A stretch of 64,000 nt of DNA from CAWCCP01 sp963701245. Lineage in GTDB: Bacteria; Patescibacteriota; Saccharimonadia; Saccharimonadales; UBA4665. Made by a program: the position numbers and the translations under genes. The notes beneath the pieces are model-generated. The model was given only the letters and a program-made list of their open reading frames with translations. It had not been told where the DNA came from and made no database searches. The DNA is taken from positions 1,054,001 through 1,118,000 of the forward strand of contig OY969576.1 of assembly GCA_963701245.1 (NCBI GenBank), read 5' to 3'. This document shows, in pieces, positions 52,652-61,148 of the stretch (positions within the stretch are counted from its first letter, which is position 1; each line of letters starts with the position of its first letter).

Positions 52652-54402
52652 GAGAGCGCAAACCACCAGGCGATCTGAGCCGCCGTCATAGATGATAGCG
52701 ATGCAGGTGTCGATGTTACCGTCTGAGCTGTACCATAGCGCGCCGAACTACCCGTGAGGCCACTGTTGCTTGGTGCATTCGTGCCCGTCCGAGCGAGCTG
52801 CGGTGCTGCGGTTGTAAAATTCGACCACAAAGCCAACGTATATATACCAGCTGCAGCACTATAGGGTGAGCTGAATGGCACAATTTTTTCACCGGTCGAG
52901 GCAAGCCCAGCCGTGCCACTACCGGATATGTCACCAGAAACCGCAAGCTGTGTAGCACCGGTCGAGTCGAACAATGCAACGCCACTCTCCCCGCTCGTAA
53001 GCCCGGACCCGGCTGTCTGCACATAGAAGATTGCGTTAGTAATCATCGTAGCGATTGGTACCTTTACCTTCACGAAAATGATAACACCATTAGTCAGTGC
53101 ACTATTGCTCGTTGCCACCGATCCATCATATGTCCAAGTAATCAAACCACTATCTGATGCTTGCCATACGCCCAACGGGTGTACATGGTCGGCCCGCGGG
53201 AAATTTGTGGAGGTGCCGACTGACGCTAGGCCAGGACTTTTGATATTAGCGCTACTGGATTCAGTTGGAACAGTGTGCACATGTGACGCATCAGCAAAAG
53301 CACCGCTACTACCCGCTGCCAACGTCGTCCCGGTTGGCTGGATTAGCGCCGCATTGGTATTGGTGGCGATAGCCGTACCTACCGTGTACCAGTTACTACC
53401 GCTAAAGGTCGAGGTCGACGTGAAGGCATTTTTGCTGATACGCAATACCAGCCCGTTCCCGTCGCCGGCATCGTAAAATATGGGATAGCCTGCCGTATAC
53501 ACTGTATTTGGCTGCCAACCTGCAAACGGCGTGAGGTATATTGCGCTCGCAGCGGATGTAGTGAGATATCTGCTGTCCAGTGCGCCAAGCGATAAAAAGT
53601 CATACGCAAACCACAATTTTGGTGAGGAACGATACACCAAGAGCATTTTCTGGTTGAGTGTTGAGAGCGTCAATGTCGTGCTCCCACCTACTTTGTTGAG
53701 TGCATCGCCTGGGCCGGTGTTGATAGTAACCACATTCGTTCCACCCTGCACTAACATCCCGACTGTTATTATCGTGTAATCGGCCGGTGCTGTGGGCAAC
53801 GTAGCAGTAATAGCACCAGTCGTCGTGTCGAATCCTTGGGTCGAACCAGCCGTCAACGCCCCGCTGCTGGTAGCATTCGTTCCGCTGAATGCCACCGTGT
53901 TTATCTGCAACGCGCCCGTTATGCGCGTATCGTCGCCAATCGCGACTGTTGATCCACTGGTACCAGTCGGCAAATTCGCAATTGGTACTAGTGCAGCGCC
54001 ATCCAGTGGGGCATAGCCACCGGCAACGCCTTTGTTCGCGCCTTTTTCAGTAGCAGCCAGATCGATCGTCAAGTTTGTCACCTTGGCCTCCGGAATGGCA
54101 TTTACACCAACAGTCGGAGCCGAAGCCGTGCCACCAATAGCAACTGTCCCATCTGCGGCAGTCACAGAGGTTATACCACCGCTCACGTTTGGCACTGCCC
54201 ACGTGCCATCTCCGCGTAAAAATGTCGCCGAAGAAGGGGCGCCAGAACCAAGAGTTGTGGTTGGAATAGAGCTTGGAAGAGCGGCCGAAACGGCCGAAGA
54301 CAGGAGGGTACCATCGGGATTGTGAGCCATCGCTAGAAATCCGTTTAGTATCTCACCCCAGACACCATCATCACCACCGGGGTTCGGCAGACGAGCGGCC
54401 AC
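52648..54402 (-). CDS. Phage tail-fibre-like surface protein, 584 aa
   Basis: The protein starts LPNPGGDDGVWGEILNGFL...HNPDGTL, followed by SATFLRGDGTWAVPNVSGG and GYAPLDGAALVPIANLP, motifs of phage tail fibres and baseplate-linked collagen-like or beta-helical fibres. Further on come ASHVHTVPTESS and RADHVHPLG (His-x-His trimer-stabilising type repeats as in short tail fibres) and a C-terminal beta-sandwich-like region ending AAQIAWWFALS. No signal peptide. Start is GTG at 54400-54402 after GAGGGT. No other phage genes lie nearby. Confidence 0.75.
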   Translation of the reverse strand: MAARLPNPGGDDGVWGEILNGFLAMAHNPDGTLLSSAVSAALPSSIPTTTLGSGAPSSATFLRGDGTWAVPNVSGGITSVTAADGTVAIGGTASAPTVGVNAIPEAKVTNLTIDLAATEKGANKGVAGGYAPLDGAALVPIANLPTGTSGSTVAIGDDTRITGALQINTVAFSGTNATSSGALTAGSTQGFDTTTGAITATLPTAPADYTIITVGMLVQGGTNVVTINTGPGDALNKVGGSTTLTLSTLNQKMLLVYRSSPKLWFAYDFLSLGALDSRYLTTSAASAIYLTPFAGWQPNTVYTAGYPIFYDAGDGNGLVLRISKNAFTSTSTFSGSNWYTVGTAIATNTNAALIQPTGTTLAAGSSGAFADASHVHTVPTESSSANIKSPGLASVGTSTNFPRADHVHPLGVWQASDSGLITWTYDGSVATSNSALTNGVIIFVKVKVPIATMITNAIFYVQTAGSGLTSGESGVALFDSTGATQLAVSGDISGSGTAGLASTGEKIVPFSSPYSAAAGIYTLALWSNFTTAAPQLARTGTNAPSNSGLTGSSARYGTAQTVTSTPASLSSMTAAQIAWWFALS

Positions 54403-54605
54403 TACTGTATACCCTCAGCACTGTTCATGCTTATGATTGTAACGAAAATAATGAATGATAACAAAAAGGACTCATTGAATTCGACTCCACAACATGGATC
54501 ACTCGGGTGCTTTTTTATTCCAACATTTTTATAGTGGCCTAACGGCACATTTTGTATTGCGTCATAGCTATAATGAACCATGCCGACTGCTGCATTACGC
54601 TTGTG

Positions 54606-54617
54606 TATACTATAATT
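54606..54617 (+). promoter_or_regulatory. Promoter -10 of the 54.6-kb membrane gene, predicted leaderless
   Basis: TATACT (54606-54611), preceded by TG, ends six bases before the ATG at 54618; an overlapping TATAAT (54611-54616) is too close to serve that start. CCGACT lies 17 bp upstream as a weak -35. No ribosome site is present. Confidence 0.5.
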
Positions 54618-55073
54618 ATGTACTTGGTAGCTGTTTCTTTATTTATGTTTTTGCTGCCAACGATATCCATTTTGAGCGAGATAGTTGTCAATAAAAATCA
54701 CGCAGCACTGTTGGCTTTAGTTGGTGAGTGGTTTATATTCTGGGCGATCGGTATTCGTCTCTTCACTGCTGGTATAAGACAAATTATCAAGCCGGGTTTG
54801 ACGGCCGAAGGAATTCTGGGAATTAAGGATAAATCCTCCTGGATAATAGTCCGCGAACTTGGATTTGCGAACACCTCGATGGGATTGGCAGGTATTATTT
54901 CTTTGTGCCAACCTAGTTGGCGGCCTGCTGCTGCGCTTATTGGAGGTCTATTCCTGCTACTAGATGGAGTTCAGCACATGACTAAAGAACGTAACTTTGA
55001 AGAAAACGTGGCTATGTATTCTGATCTAGCAATTGGCATTATTATGACTATATACCTGATTAGCTTGGTCTAG
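54618..55073 (+). CDS. Uncharacterised membrane protein, 151 aa
   Basis: Four membrane helices (about 2-20, 30-50, 85-115 as a hairpin-like pair, 132-149) with a conserved-looking KPGLTAEGILGIKDKSSWIIVRELGFAN loop on one side. The ATG at 54618 is chosen from promoter position; upstream in-frame codons would fall before the predicted transcription start. Family not recognised. Confidence 0.65.
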   Translation: MYLVAVSLFMFLLPTISILSEIVVNKNHAALLALVGEWFIFWAIGIRLFTAGIRQIIKPGLTAEGILGIKDKSSWIIVRELGFANTSMGLAGIISLCQPSWRPAAALIGGLFLLLDGVQHMTKERNFEENVAMYSDLAIGIIMTIYLISLV

Positions 55074-55094
55074 CCTAAACTTTATATCGTTTTA

Positions 55095-55130
55095 AAATTA
55101 AAAATGCTTTAAACAAGGCATTTTTAATTT
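55095..55130. terminator. Bidirectional intrinsic terminator
   Basis: A perfect 13-bp stem (AAATTAAAAATGC at 55095-55107 with GCATTTTTAATTT at 55118-55130) and a 10-nt loop lie 21 bp after the stop at 55073. The stem itself provides T-rich tracts on both strands. Confidence 0.65.
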
Positions 55131-55244
55131 ACACAATAATTGGCGTCGGACTGTAGACCTATTACTAACAAAGTTAGTCGACAGAAACTCAAGCGCTAGC
55201 CTCCACTTCCGTGCAGAATTATACCGTCTGTATAATAAGTCTTG

Positions 55245-55772
55245 TTAGACAGAAAAAGCATCCGGGGTTTGAGCCGTCAGTCTGTTCAATGGCATAACGG
55301 TCTCAACGACCCTAGCACGCTCCACGCCGACGTGATCACCTAAGTGCCTTAAATCCACTGCCGGAACCATTGCTTCCCATCCTTCATCTATTGTAATCGG
55401 CATTTGCTCGTTGTTTAGGCGAAATGCAGCACCATAAACGTCACCTCGGTCATCAACATAAGTTGTACTCCGATCGTCTAACCTTGCCGCATTACCGCAT
55501 CGTTCCAAGGACTGCCATAACCTAAAGGCGGAATAACTAAATGAGTCCGGGTCCGAAATTAGTGCTAGTCCTTTACGCCCAACTTCGCGGCCTATCGCCT
55601 TATATATGGCTGTACCAGTGCCTCTACCAGGCTCATAAACAACCACCTGATACAAAAATACACTTCCTAAATCTGGAGCAGAAAGTGAAAAGTATCCTAG
55701 CTGACTTCCCCGCTCATTAGTAACCTGACGAAATTCTTTCCCTTGCTCAGGGCCTAATTGTATCATTATCAT
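55245..55772 (-). CDS. GNAT-like acetyltransferase, 175 aa (tentative)
   Basis: The segment VFLYQVVVYEPGRGTGTAIYKAIGREVGRKG resembles the GNAT acetyl-CoA loop (Q/RxxGxG/A with V-V strand before it), followed by a strand-helix pair (LALISDPDSFSYSAFRLWQSLER). The rest is unassigned. No membrane helix. If GNAT, it would acetylate a small molecule or protein N-terminus; the substrate is unknown. Start ATG at 55770-55772, with a second ATG two codons later. Confidence 0.55.
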   Translation of the reverse strand: MIMIQLGPEQGKEFRQVTNERGSQLGYFSLSAPDLGSVFLYQVVVYEPGRGTGTAIYKAIGREVGRKGLALISDPDSFSYSAFRLWQSLERCGNAARLDDRSTTYVDDRGDVYGAAFRLNNEQMPITIDEGWEAMVPAVDLRHLGDHVGVERARVVETVMPLNRLTAQTPDAFSV

Positions 55773-56009
55773 ATTATAAAACCTTTATATATGTATGTCT
55801 AATAATAGATCCGTCCTGGAAATGTGGTCATTTACGCACGAGCGTCGTGGTACGCTTGACGCTCTTTGTATCGAACACCCTTTAAGATGGTTGAATAGCG
55901 TATTTAGTGTAACGGCTGAGTAATCGTTTGTGACTTGTCTCCGACAGTGTCAAGCCAAAGCAGTAAAAAATTTATCCTAAATACTGATTTTATGCCAGAT
56001 GACTTCTAA

Positions 56010-56699
56010 TTAATTCGGTTCCCAGCGCCAGCCGTCGTTATCCTCACACGTAATTGATTTACCGTCACCGGCAACGCCTGATGTGCCTTGGTCCGAGTCT
56101 CGACAATATTCACCTGGTTCATAACAAGTGCCTTCATCTGAAAGTGGATAGCATGATGATGTAGATGGAGCGGGTGCAGGAGCAACAGAAGGAGTTGAAA
56201 CTGGTGGAGGTGCAACGTATGTGCCGATGGCAACTACTTCATTAACTGGTTGGGTCGTTACTGACTGCGACATAAGAGTTTTGCTGATTTGTATTCCGTT
56301 AGCGTAAGTAATCTTATATATTTGGGTTTCAACACCATCTACACCATTTTGCTCTACTTTTGTTTGACCTTGATCAAGACTATTGTCATTTTCATTTGTC
56401 GTAGTAAACGGAATTGATTGTGTTTCAGTTATTTGTTTGATGGTCACCTTCGGTGCAGAAGTTGAATTCGCTATATTACTCGATGCTTCTTGTGTGTGTA
56501 TTGTTTTCGTACTATTAGGAGCAACTGCACTGATTAATACTATGCCCACTATGACAATAGCAATGAGTGGAATGCTAATTTGTTTACGCGACATTAATTT
56601 TGATTTTCGGAACAGGTTAGTCATAAATTGTGGATCAATTAATCCACATATACCCAAAACAACGATTATAAACAACAGAACAGATAAAAAACCTACCAT
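56010..56699 (-). CDS. G5-domain membrane-anchored protein with Cys-rich tail
   Basis: 229 aa: two N-terminal helices (about 3-21 and 43-62), a G5 domain (about 85-165; TETQSIPFTTTNENDNSLDQG..., GVDGVETQIYKITYANGIQIS, TTQPVNEVVAIGTY), a Pro/Ser linker and a C-terminal Cys-containing module (GTCYEPGEYCRDSD, GVAGDGKSITCEDNDGWRWEPN). G5 domains bind cell-wall glycans in many Gram-positives; the tail module is common in actinobacterial secreted proteins. ATG follows AACAGGAA. Probably a cell-wall-binding protein. Confidence 0.85.
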   Translation of the reverse strand: MVGFLSVLLFIIVVLGICGLIDPQFMTNLFRKSKLMSRKQISIPLIAIVIVGIVLISAVAPNSTKTIHTQEASSNIANSTSAPKVTIKQITETQSIPFTTTNENDNSLDQGQTKVEQNGVDGVETQIYKITYANGIQISKTLMSQSVTTQPVNEVVAIGTYVAPPPVSTPSVAPAPAPSTSSCYPLSDEGTCYEPGEYCRDSDQGTSGVAGDGKSITCEDNDGWRWEPN

Positions 56700-56837
56700 T
56701 TCCTGTTAGTATACAATTATTTGTCAATAAGTAAACAATCCTGTGTAAAATATCATCTTCTAAACTCACATTTAATCAAAAAAGGATTATATCTATGAAC
56801 GTAACAACTACACAGCAGTATATATGATATTCTTAGC

Positions 56838-58583
56838 TTAATTAGACGCGTTCAAAGACTGATTATTCATTATCGCATTGTAAATAGACGGGATTGAGCT
56901 ATTGGTTTGCGATCCAAGATTGTATGCCTTGGTGATTGCATATTTCGCACCTGAAACATTTTGATAGGTGTAATCTAGCACAGCCAAGTATAACCACGGA
57001 GTGGCATCGGCCGGACAATGATTGATTGCCGATATTAAGAATTTCTGGTTAGCATAAGGATTTCCATAATAGTGCGTTAGTACAGACATGTTGTCATAGA
57101 TTTCGCAGTAATTAAGGTAATTAAGACCGTTTATATAGGCTCGATAGGCATCAGGATAATCTCCAAGTGAGTAATAAGCTGCTCCAAGCGCACTATAATT
57201 AGTCGCCCACGGAAACATAGCAACTGATTTCGCAGCATATACTTTAGAGCTGTAATAATCTCCTGTGTTGTAATAGTAAATTGACATTTGGTAATATGCC
57301 TCAAAATCTTCGTTCGAAGTACGTAAATCAGTGCTATAAAGCTTGTACGGACTACTCCAATCTCTTCCCCTCAGCGCTGTTCTAATCCCAAGTAAAAGAA
57401 CTACTATTGCCATGAATGCAAAGATTGCAGTTCTATTCAATTTGATTGCCGGAGCAAATATCTTTATAACAATGCCGATCAGCCCCAGTATTCCGACCAT
57501 GGAGAAGCGAAACCATGGTTCACTCGCCGTAAAGTCGAGAGGAAAGATTTGGAGAAGCGACGCTAACCCTATTGCAGCCCAAATTGTAAAAAATAAATAG
57601 GCTATATAGTTCTGTCTTGAAGTTCTTAAACGAATGACAAACGCCAGGTACACAATTACTGCCATTACCGCCAGATCAAGAATAAGCGGCAAAAGAAAAT
57701 GGCGGACTGAAAACGTTGGATAAACCCAATAATATGCTGAAGCTAATTTCCATGGGAAAATAAACTTTGTTATGTAAAACAACATAATAGAGGGGGCAGT
57801 AAAAAGTCGTCCGATAAGGTTTGTCCGGTCAATCGGCACATCATTCGGATTCGTGAACCACCCAATGGCATGTTCCCGGAGTACAATATAAATAACAATA
57901 GGCACAAGCATCATTCCGAGAAACAGATACAGCCGTTTCCGGTTATACCAAAACAGATAAATAACTGACATCACAATAAATAAGAAACCAGCTTCTTTTG
58001 ATAAGAGAGCCAGAAAGAGGCATATTGCTGCAAGTACCAAACCTTTAGTAGATTTAAAACGAATCAACAGCCATAAAGCTGCTATGCCAAAGAAAAAATA
58101 TAAGGCATCCTGCATATTGGCAATCGCAAATACGGTTTGAGAATTTATCGGATGAAGTAGAAAGATTAAAGATAAGCATAGAGCTAGCGCCGGCTTGAAT
58201 GAATACCGGAATATCAGATAAAGAATGATCGTACTCCCGATGCAAAGCAGTAACTGAATCAAATGAAAAAAGTTAGGCTGTGATCCGAATACCGTATAGA
58301 TAAAAGAGTAGACGGTAGTTTGCAGCGGTCGAAAGTAAACTCCCGTAAGATGGCTTATACCCTGACCGTTATAAAATGTCCCGCCGGTAAAAAAGAGTTT
58401 GAAATGCGATAGGGAATGAACAACAGGATTATTAACAATTTGCCCGTCATCATCACCCAAAAACTGATTTTGTAGCCCGTCGAAATATGCAACGAAACCA
58501 AATAATGCAATAAGGATTGTCGCCTGCCAATTTGTAAGTTTATCCAACTTCTTAAGCAGTGTCCGTATTTTTGTTGGAATCAC
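56838..58583 (-). CDS. TMTC-like GT-C membrane glycosyltransferase with TPR repeats, third copy
   Basis: 581 aa, same order as the copies at 17381 and 19198: FLGDDDGQIVNNPVVHSLSHF (acidic catalytic loop), GVYFRPLQTTVYSFIYTVFG, FLLHPINSQTVFAIANMQDALYFFFG, LALLSKEAGFLFIVMSVIYLFWYNRKRL, about ten helices, and C-terminal TPRs (YYQMSIYYYNTGDYYSSKVYAAKSV, LGAAYYSLGDYPDAYRAYINGL). GTG start at 58581-58583 behind GGATAAGGGG. It is divergent from a GtrA + GT2 pair that may provide its lipid-linked sugar. Confidence 0.82.
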   Translation of the reverse strand: MIPTKIRTLLKKLDKLTNWQATILIALFGFVAYFDGLQNQFLGDDDGQIVNNPVVHSLSHFKLFFTGGTFYNGQGISHLTGVYFRPLQTTVYSFIYTVFGSQPNFFHLIQLLLCIGSTIILYLIFRYSFKPALALCLSLIFLLHPINSQTVFAIANMQDALYFFFGIAALWLLIRFKSTKGLVLAAICLFLALLSKEAGFLFIVMSVIYLFWYNRKRLYLFLGMMLVPIVIYIVLREHAIGWFTNPNDVPIDRTNLIGRLFTAPSIMLFYITKFIFPWKLASAYYWVYPTFSVRHFLLPLILDLAVMAVIVYLAFVIRLRTSRQNYIAYLFFTIWAAIGLASLLQIFPLDFTASEPWFRFSMVGILGLIGIVIKIFAPAIKLNRTAIFAFMAIVVLLLGIRTALRGRDWSSPYKLYSTDLRTSNEDFEAYYQMSIYYYNTGDYYSSKVYAAKSVAMFPWATNYSALGAAYYSLGDYPDAYRAYINGLNYLNYCEIYDNMSVLTHYYGNPYANQKFLISAINHCPADATPWLYLAVLDYTYQNVSGAKYAITKAYNLGSQTNSSIPSIYNAIMNNQSLNASN

Positions 58584-58613
58584 GAAACCCCTTATCCTTT
58601 TCGATTCCTATTA

Positions 58614-58622
58614 ATAATAACA
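58614..58622 (-). promoter_or_regulatory. Extended -10 promoter of the third GT-C gene
   Basis: Read on the minus strand the motif is TG-T-TATTAT (58622 to 58614), about 30 bp before the GTG start. The same TGnTATTAT element lies upstream of the GT-C genes at 19155-19163 and 20970-20978. Confidence 0.5.
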
Positions 58623-58669
58623 GATGCATTAGATTCCGTAGACAGCCTATATTGCATAAGTTAAGCTAC

Positions 58670-58682
58670 TATAAGGCTAGCT
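58670..58682 (+). promoter_or_regulatory. Candidate -10 of the GtrA gene, predicted leaderless
   Basis: TATAAG (58670-58675) ends seven bases before the ATG at 58683, the same spacing as other leaderless genes in this window. No good -35 is seen, so this is weaker. Confidence 0.35.
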
Positions 58683-59132
58683 ATGAGAGAACATATATCG
58701 AGAAATAGAGTCATTCGTTTTGCCCTTGCAGGCTTAGTGAACACAGCTGTGAATTTTCTGATTCTTAATGTTGCATTTTATGTGATTGGGCAGAACAAAA
58801 TCGTATCAAGTATCATTGCAACTAGTACTGCAATTTTAGTGAGTTTTCTATTAAATCAATCTTTTGTTTTTAGGGATACAACCGAGCCCTATAAGAAATT
58901 TTTAAAGTTTACTGCCTTAACCGCCCTAGGCGTATTGATAATCCAGACTTCGGTTTACTCGTTTTGCATACTTTGGTTTCGACAATATTTATTTAACAAT
59001 TTCATTATTATTAATCTAAGTACTGCCATCGCTTCGCTAAGTATTATGTTTTGGAATTACAACGTCTATAAATATATTGTCTTCAGAACGAGGAAACCGA
59101 CAAATGAGTCTGTCGAAGTCGAACCAGCTTGA
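58683..59132 (+). CDS. GtrA-family membrane protein
   Basis: A 149-aa protein with four helices and the GtrA pattern: VIRFALAGLVNTAVNFLILNVAF, ATSTAILVSFLLNQSFVFRD, and a C-terminal SIMFWNYNVYKYIVFR. GtrA proteins act with polyprenyl-phosphate sugar synthases, probably in membrane translocation of the lipid-linked sugar. It overlaps the following GT2 gene by 29 bp. At 16114-17325 the same two functions are fused in the opposite order. Confidence 0.92.
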   Translation: MREHISRNRVIRFALAGLVNTAVNFLILNVAFYVIGQNKIVSSIIATSTAILVSFLLNQSFVFRDTTEPYKKFLKFTALTALGVLIIQTSVYSFCILWFRQYLFNNFIIINLSTAIASLSIMFWNYNVYKYIVFRTRKPTNESVEVEPA

Positions 59133-59874
59133 TTTAACCATTATTATTCCAGCTTATTCCGAGGAGAAACGCATTGGGAAATCACTTGACGAGCTTGCGA
59201 TGTATCTAAAAACTAATAACTTTATTAAAAACAAAAATATAGAGGTATTAGTAGTTGCTGCCAATACAACTGACGATACCCATGAAATCGTAAACAGTAA
59301 GGAGCGGCTCTTTAAGAAACTTGAGCTACTAAAACCGGGTGATGTCATTGGGAAAGGTCGAGATGTACAATATGGCATGCTCCGGGCGAACGGAAATCTT
59401 GTCATGTTCATGGATGCAGACTTAGCGACTCCGTTAGCTCACATCGAAGAGTTCTACAAGCTATGTGACGGCGATTTTGATATTGTGATTGGAACGCGGG
59501 ATTTAAAGACGTACCGTCATAATCCATTTAAAAATAAGTTTGCAGTATTTGGGAATAATCTATACCAATTAGCCGGTGGATTAAAAGTTGAAGACACTCA
59601 ATGCGGCTTTAAAATGTTTAAGCACAGTGCAGCACGACTCTGTTTTACGAAATTGAAAATCATGGGTTGGAGCTTTGATTTAGAGATTCTAGCAATCGCA
59701 AAAACAAATTATCTATCAATTTGCCCTATTAGGATTAATGATTGGCTTGATCAACCATTTAGTACTTACTACGAAGGACCGTTTACAATTACAAAACGTA
59801 CCGTGTTGGATTTTATTCGCGTGAGCGTAAATACTATACGTGGCAAATATAAAGCTAATAAACAAAGTGTATAA
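59104..59874 (+). CDS. GT2 polyprenyl-phosphate sugar synthase (DPM1/GtrB-like), stand-alone
   Basis: 256 aa from the ATG at 59104, which lies inside the end of the GtrA gene. Motifs: LTIIIPAYSEEKRIGKSL, VLVVAANTTDDTHEIV, GKGRDVQYGMLRANGNLVMFMDADLATP (DAD metal site), VIGTRDL, and EDTQCGFKMFKHSAARLCF, which is typical of Alg5/DPM-like enzymes. No membrane helices, so it relies on GtrA. It probably forms a polyprenyl-phosphate hexose for the GT-C enzymes beside it. Confidence 0.92.
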   Translation: MSLSKSNQLDLTIIIPAYSEEKRIGKSLDELAMYLKTNNFIKNKNIEVLVVAANTTDDTHEIVNSKERLFKKLELLKPGDVIGKGRDVQYGMLRANGNLVMFMDADLATPLAHIEEFYKLCDGDFDIVIGTRDLKTYRHNPFKNKFAVFGNNLYQLAGGLKVEDTQCGFKMFKHSAARLCFTKLKIMGWSFDLEILAIAKTNYLSICPIRINDWLDQPFSTYYEGPFTITKRTVLDFIRVSVNTIRGKYKANKQSV

Positions 59875-59968
59875 CTGATCATTGATAAAATTAGAAGGTA
59901 ACTTTTCTTAGTCTTAGTAAGTTCTCGGTGTCGAAAAACAATCTTGCTAGATATTATAGTCTTAGTTA

Positions 59969-61148
59969 CTCACCTTACGCATCACTCCCACTTTCTTGAG
60001 TCCTGGGGCATACTAAAAGCAGTCAACCTTTCATCAAGGATGTTGCTATGCCAAAACAAAAACAATCCAAGCCCGTCAACGTACCAATGCTTGACCTGTA
60101 TTCTGACTATCTCATCAGCTCATTCGGATTGACCACGGCAACTGGTATGTCGGCCGCCCTGGACGGGTCAGTCGGCCATGACGACGTCACCCGTTTCCTG
60201 TCTGCCCGGGAATATACCAACAAAGACCTCTGGAAACTGGTTAAGCCAACGATCCGGCAGATTGAAACTGACGACGGCATACTGGCTTTGGATGACACCA
60301 TTGAAGAGAAGGCCTACACCGACGAAAACGACATCATTGCCTGGCACTATGACCACGTCTTCAACCGGAATGTGAAGGGCGTCAATATTCTCAATATGCT
60401 CTACCATAACGACCAGGCAACGGTACCCTTGGGGTTTTGCCTGGTCAAGAAAGACGTACCTTTCACTGACCCGAAGACCGGCAAACAAAAACGCAAGTCC
60501 TCGGCCACCAAGAACGAACAGGCCCGTGAGCTCATCGGGGCAGCCATCCAAAACCAGGTGAAGTTTCGCTACTGCCTTGCTGACAGTTGGTTTTCCTCAC
60601 AGGAAAACATGGAGTTCATCGTTGGCAAGGGCAAACACTTCATCTTTGCCCTCAAGAGTAATCGTACGTTTGCAAAAAGTAAGGAGGATAAACTACGAGG
60701 AGTATTCCACGCAGTCGAATCGCTGGCCTGGGAAGAAAACACTACCAAGACAGGGTACCTCAAAGGCATGAATATGACGGTGCGTATCACCCGTCAAATC
60801 TTCACAAACGGAGATGACAGTCAGGGTGTTTTGTATCTCGCTACCAGTGATCTGACGCTAGGACATACCGACATAACCACGATCTACCAAAAACGGTGGA
60901 AAGTGGAAGAGTACCACAAGTCCGTAAAGTCCAACCTCGGGCTGGCCAAGTCACCGACCAAACGAGTGAAGACACAAAGTAACCACTTCTTTGCGGCAAC
61001 CTATGCCTACCATAAGCTGGAACGACTGGCGAAAGCGAGCAATCTGAACCACTTTGCCTTAAAGGCAAAGCTATACCTCAAAGCTCAGCAAGCCAGTTTG
61101 GCTGAACTTCAGGTACTCAAAGAAGCTGGAGGTTTTGCGTAAGGTGAG
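59969..61148 (+). mobile_element. IS4/IS701-like insertion sequence, 1180 bp
   Basis: Inverted ends: the left end starts CTCACCTTACGCA at 59969 and the right end, read inward from 61148, also starts CTCACCTTACGCA, with looser pairing for another 20 bp (both reach CTT-TGAGT). The transposase stop lies inside the right repeat. No target duplication is seen: flanks read CTTAGTTA on the left and ATTGTAATT on the right. This suggests a deletion or recombination next to the element after insertion. Confidence 0.88.
60048..61142 (+). CDS. IS4/IS701-like DDE transposase
   Basis: A 364-aa transposase: first catalytic Asp in GILALDDTIEEKAY, second in YCLADSWFSSQ, and the Glu in the Y-(2)-R-(3)-E-(6)-K signature IYQKRWKVEEYHKSVK, which marks the IS4-related group. 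It fills the element and is in one uninterrupted frame. Start ATG at 60048 after CAAGGATG. GC content looks higher than its host gene, in line with recent arrival. Confidence 0.92.
   Translation: MPKQKQSKPVNVPMLDLYSDYLISSFGLTTATGMSAALDGSVGHDDVTRFLSAREYTNKDLWKLVKPTIRQIETDDGILALDDTIEEKAYTDENDIIAWHYDHVFNRNVKGVNILNMLYHNDQATVPLGFCLVKKDVPFTDPKTGKQKRKSSATKNEQARELIGAAIQNQVKFRYCLADSWFSSQENMEFIVGKGKHFIFALKSNRTFAKSKEDKLRGVFHAVESLAWEENTTKTGYLKGMNMTVRITRQIFTNGDDSQGVLYLATSDLTLGHTDITTIYQKRWKVEEYHKSVKSNLGLAKSPTKRVKTQSNHFFAATYAYHKLERLAKASNLNHFALKAKLYLKAQQASLAELQVLKEAGGFA

Noticed and set aside
55218..55236. Inverted repeat ATTATAC/GTATAAT near the end of the GNAT-like gene
   Set aside because: Seven-base AT-rich stem without a following T-run; too weak for a terminator and likely chance.
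56795..56827. Ten-residue frame after AAAAAAGGATTATATCT
   Set aside because: A good ribosome site but a product of only ten residues, no conserved context and no downstream gene on that strand to attenuate; more likely chance or a gene relic.
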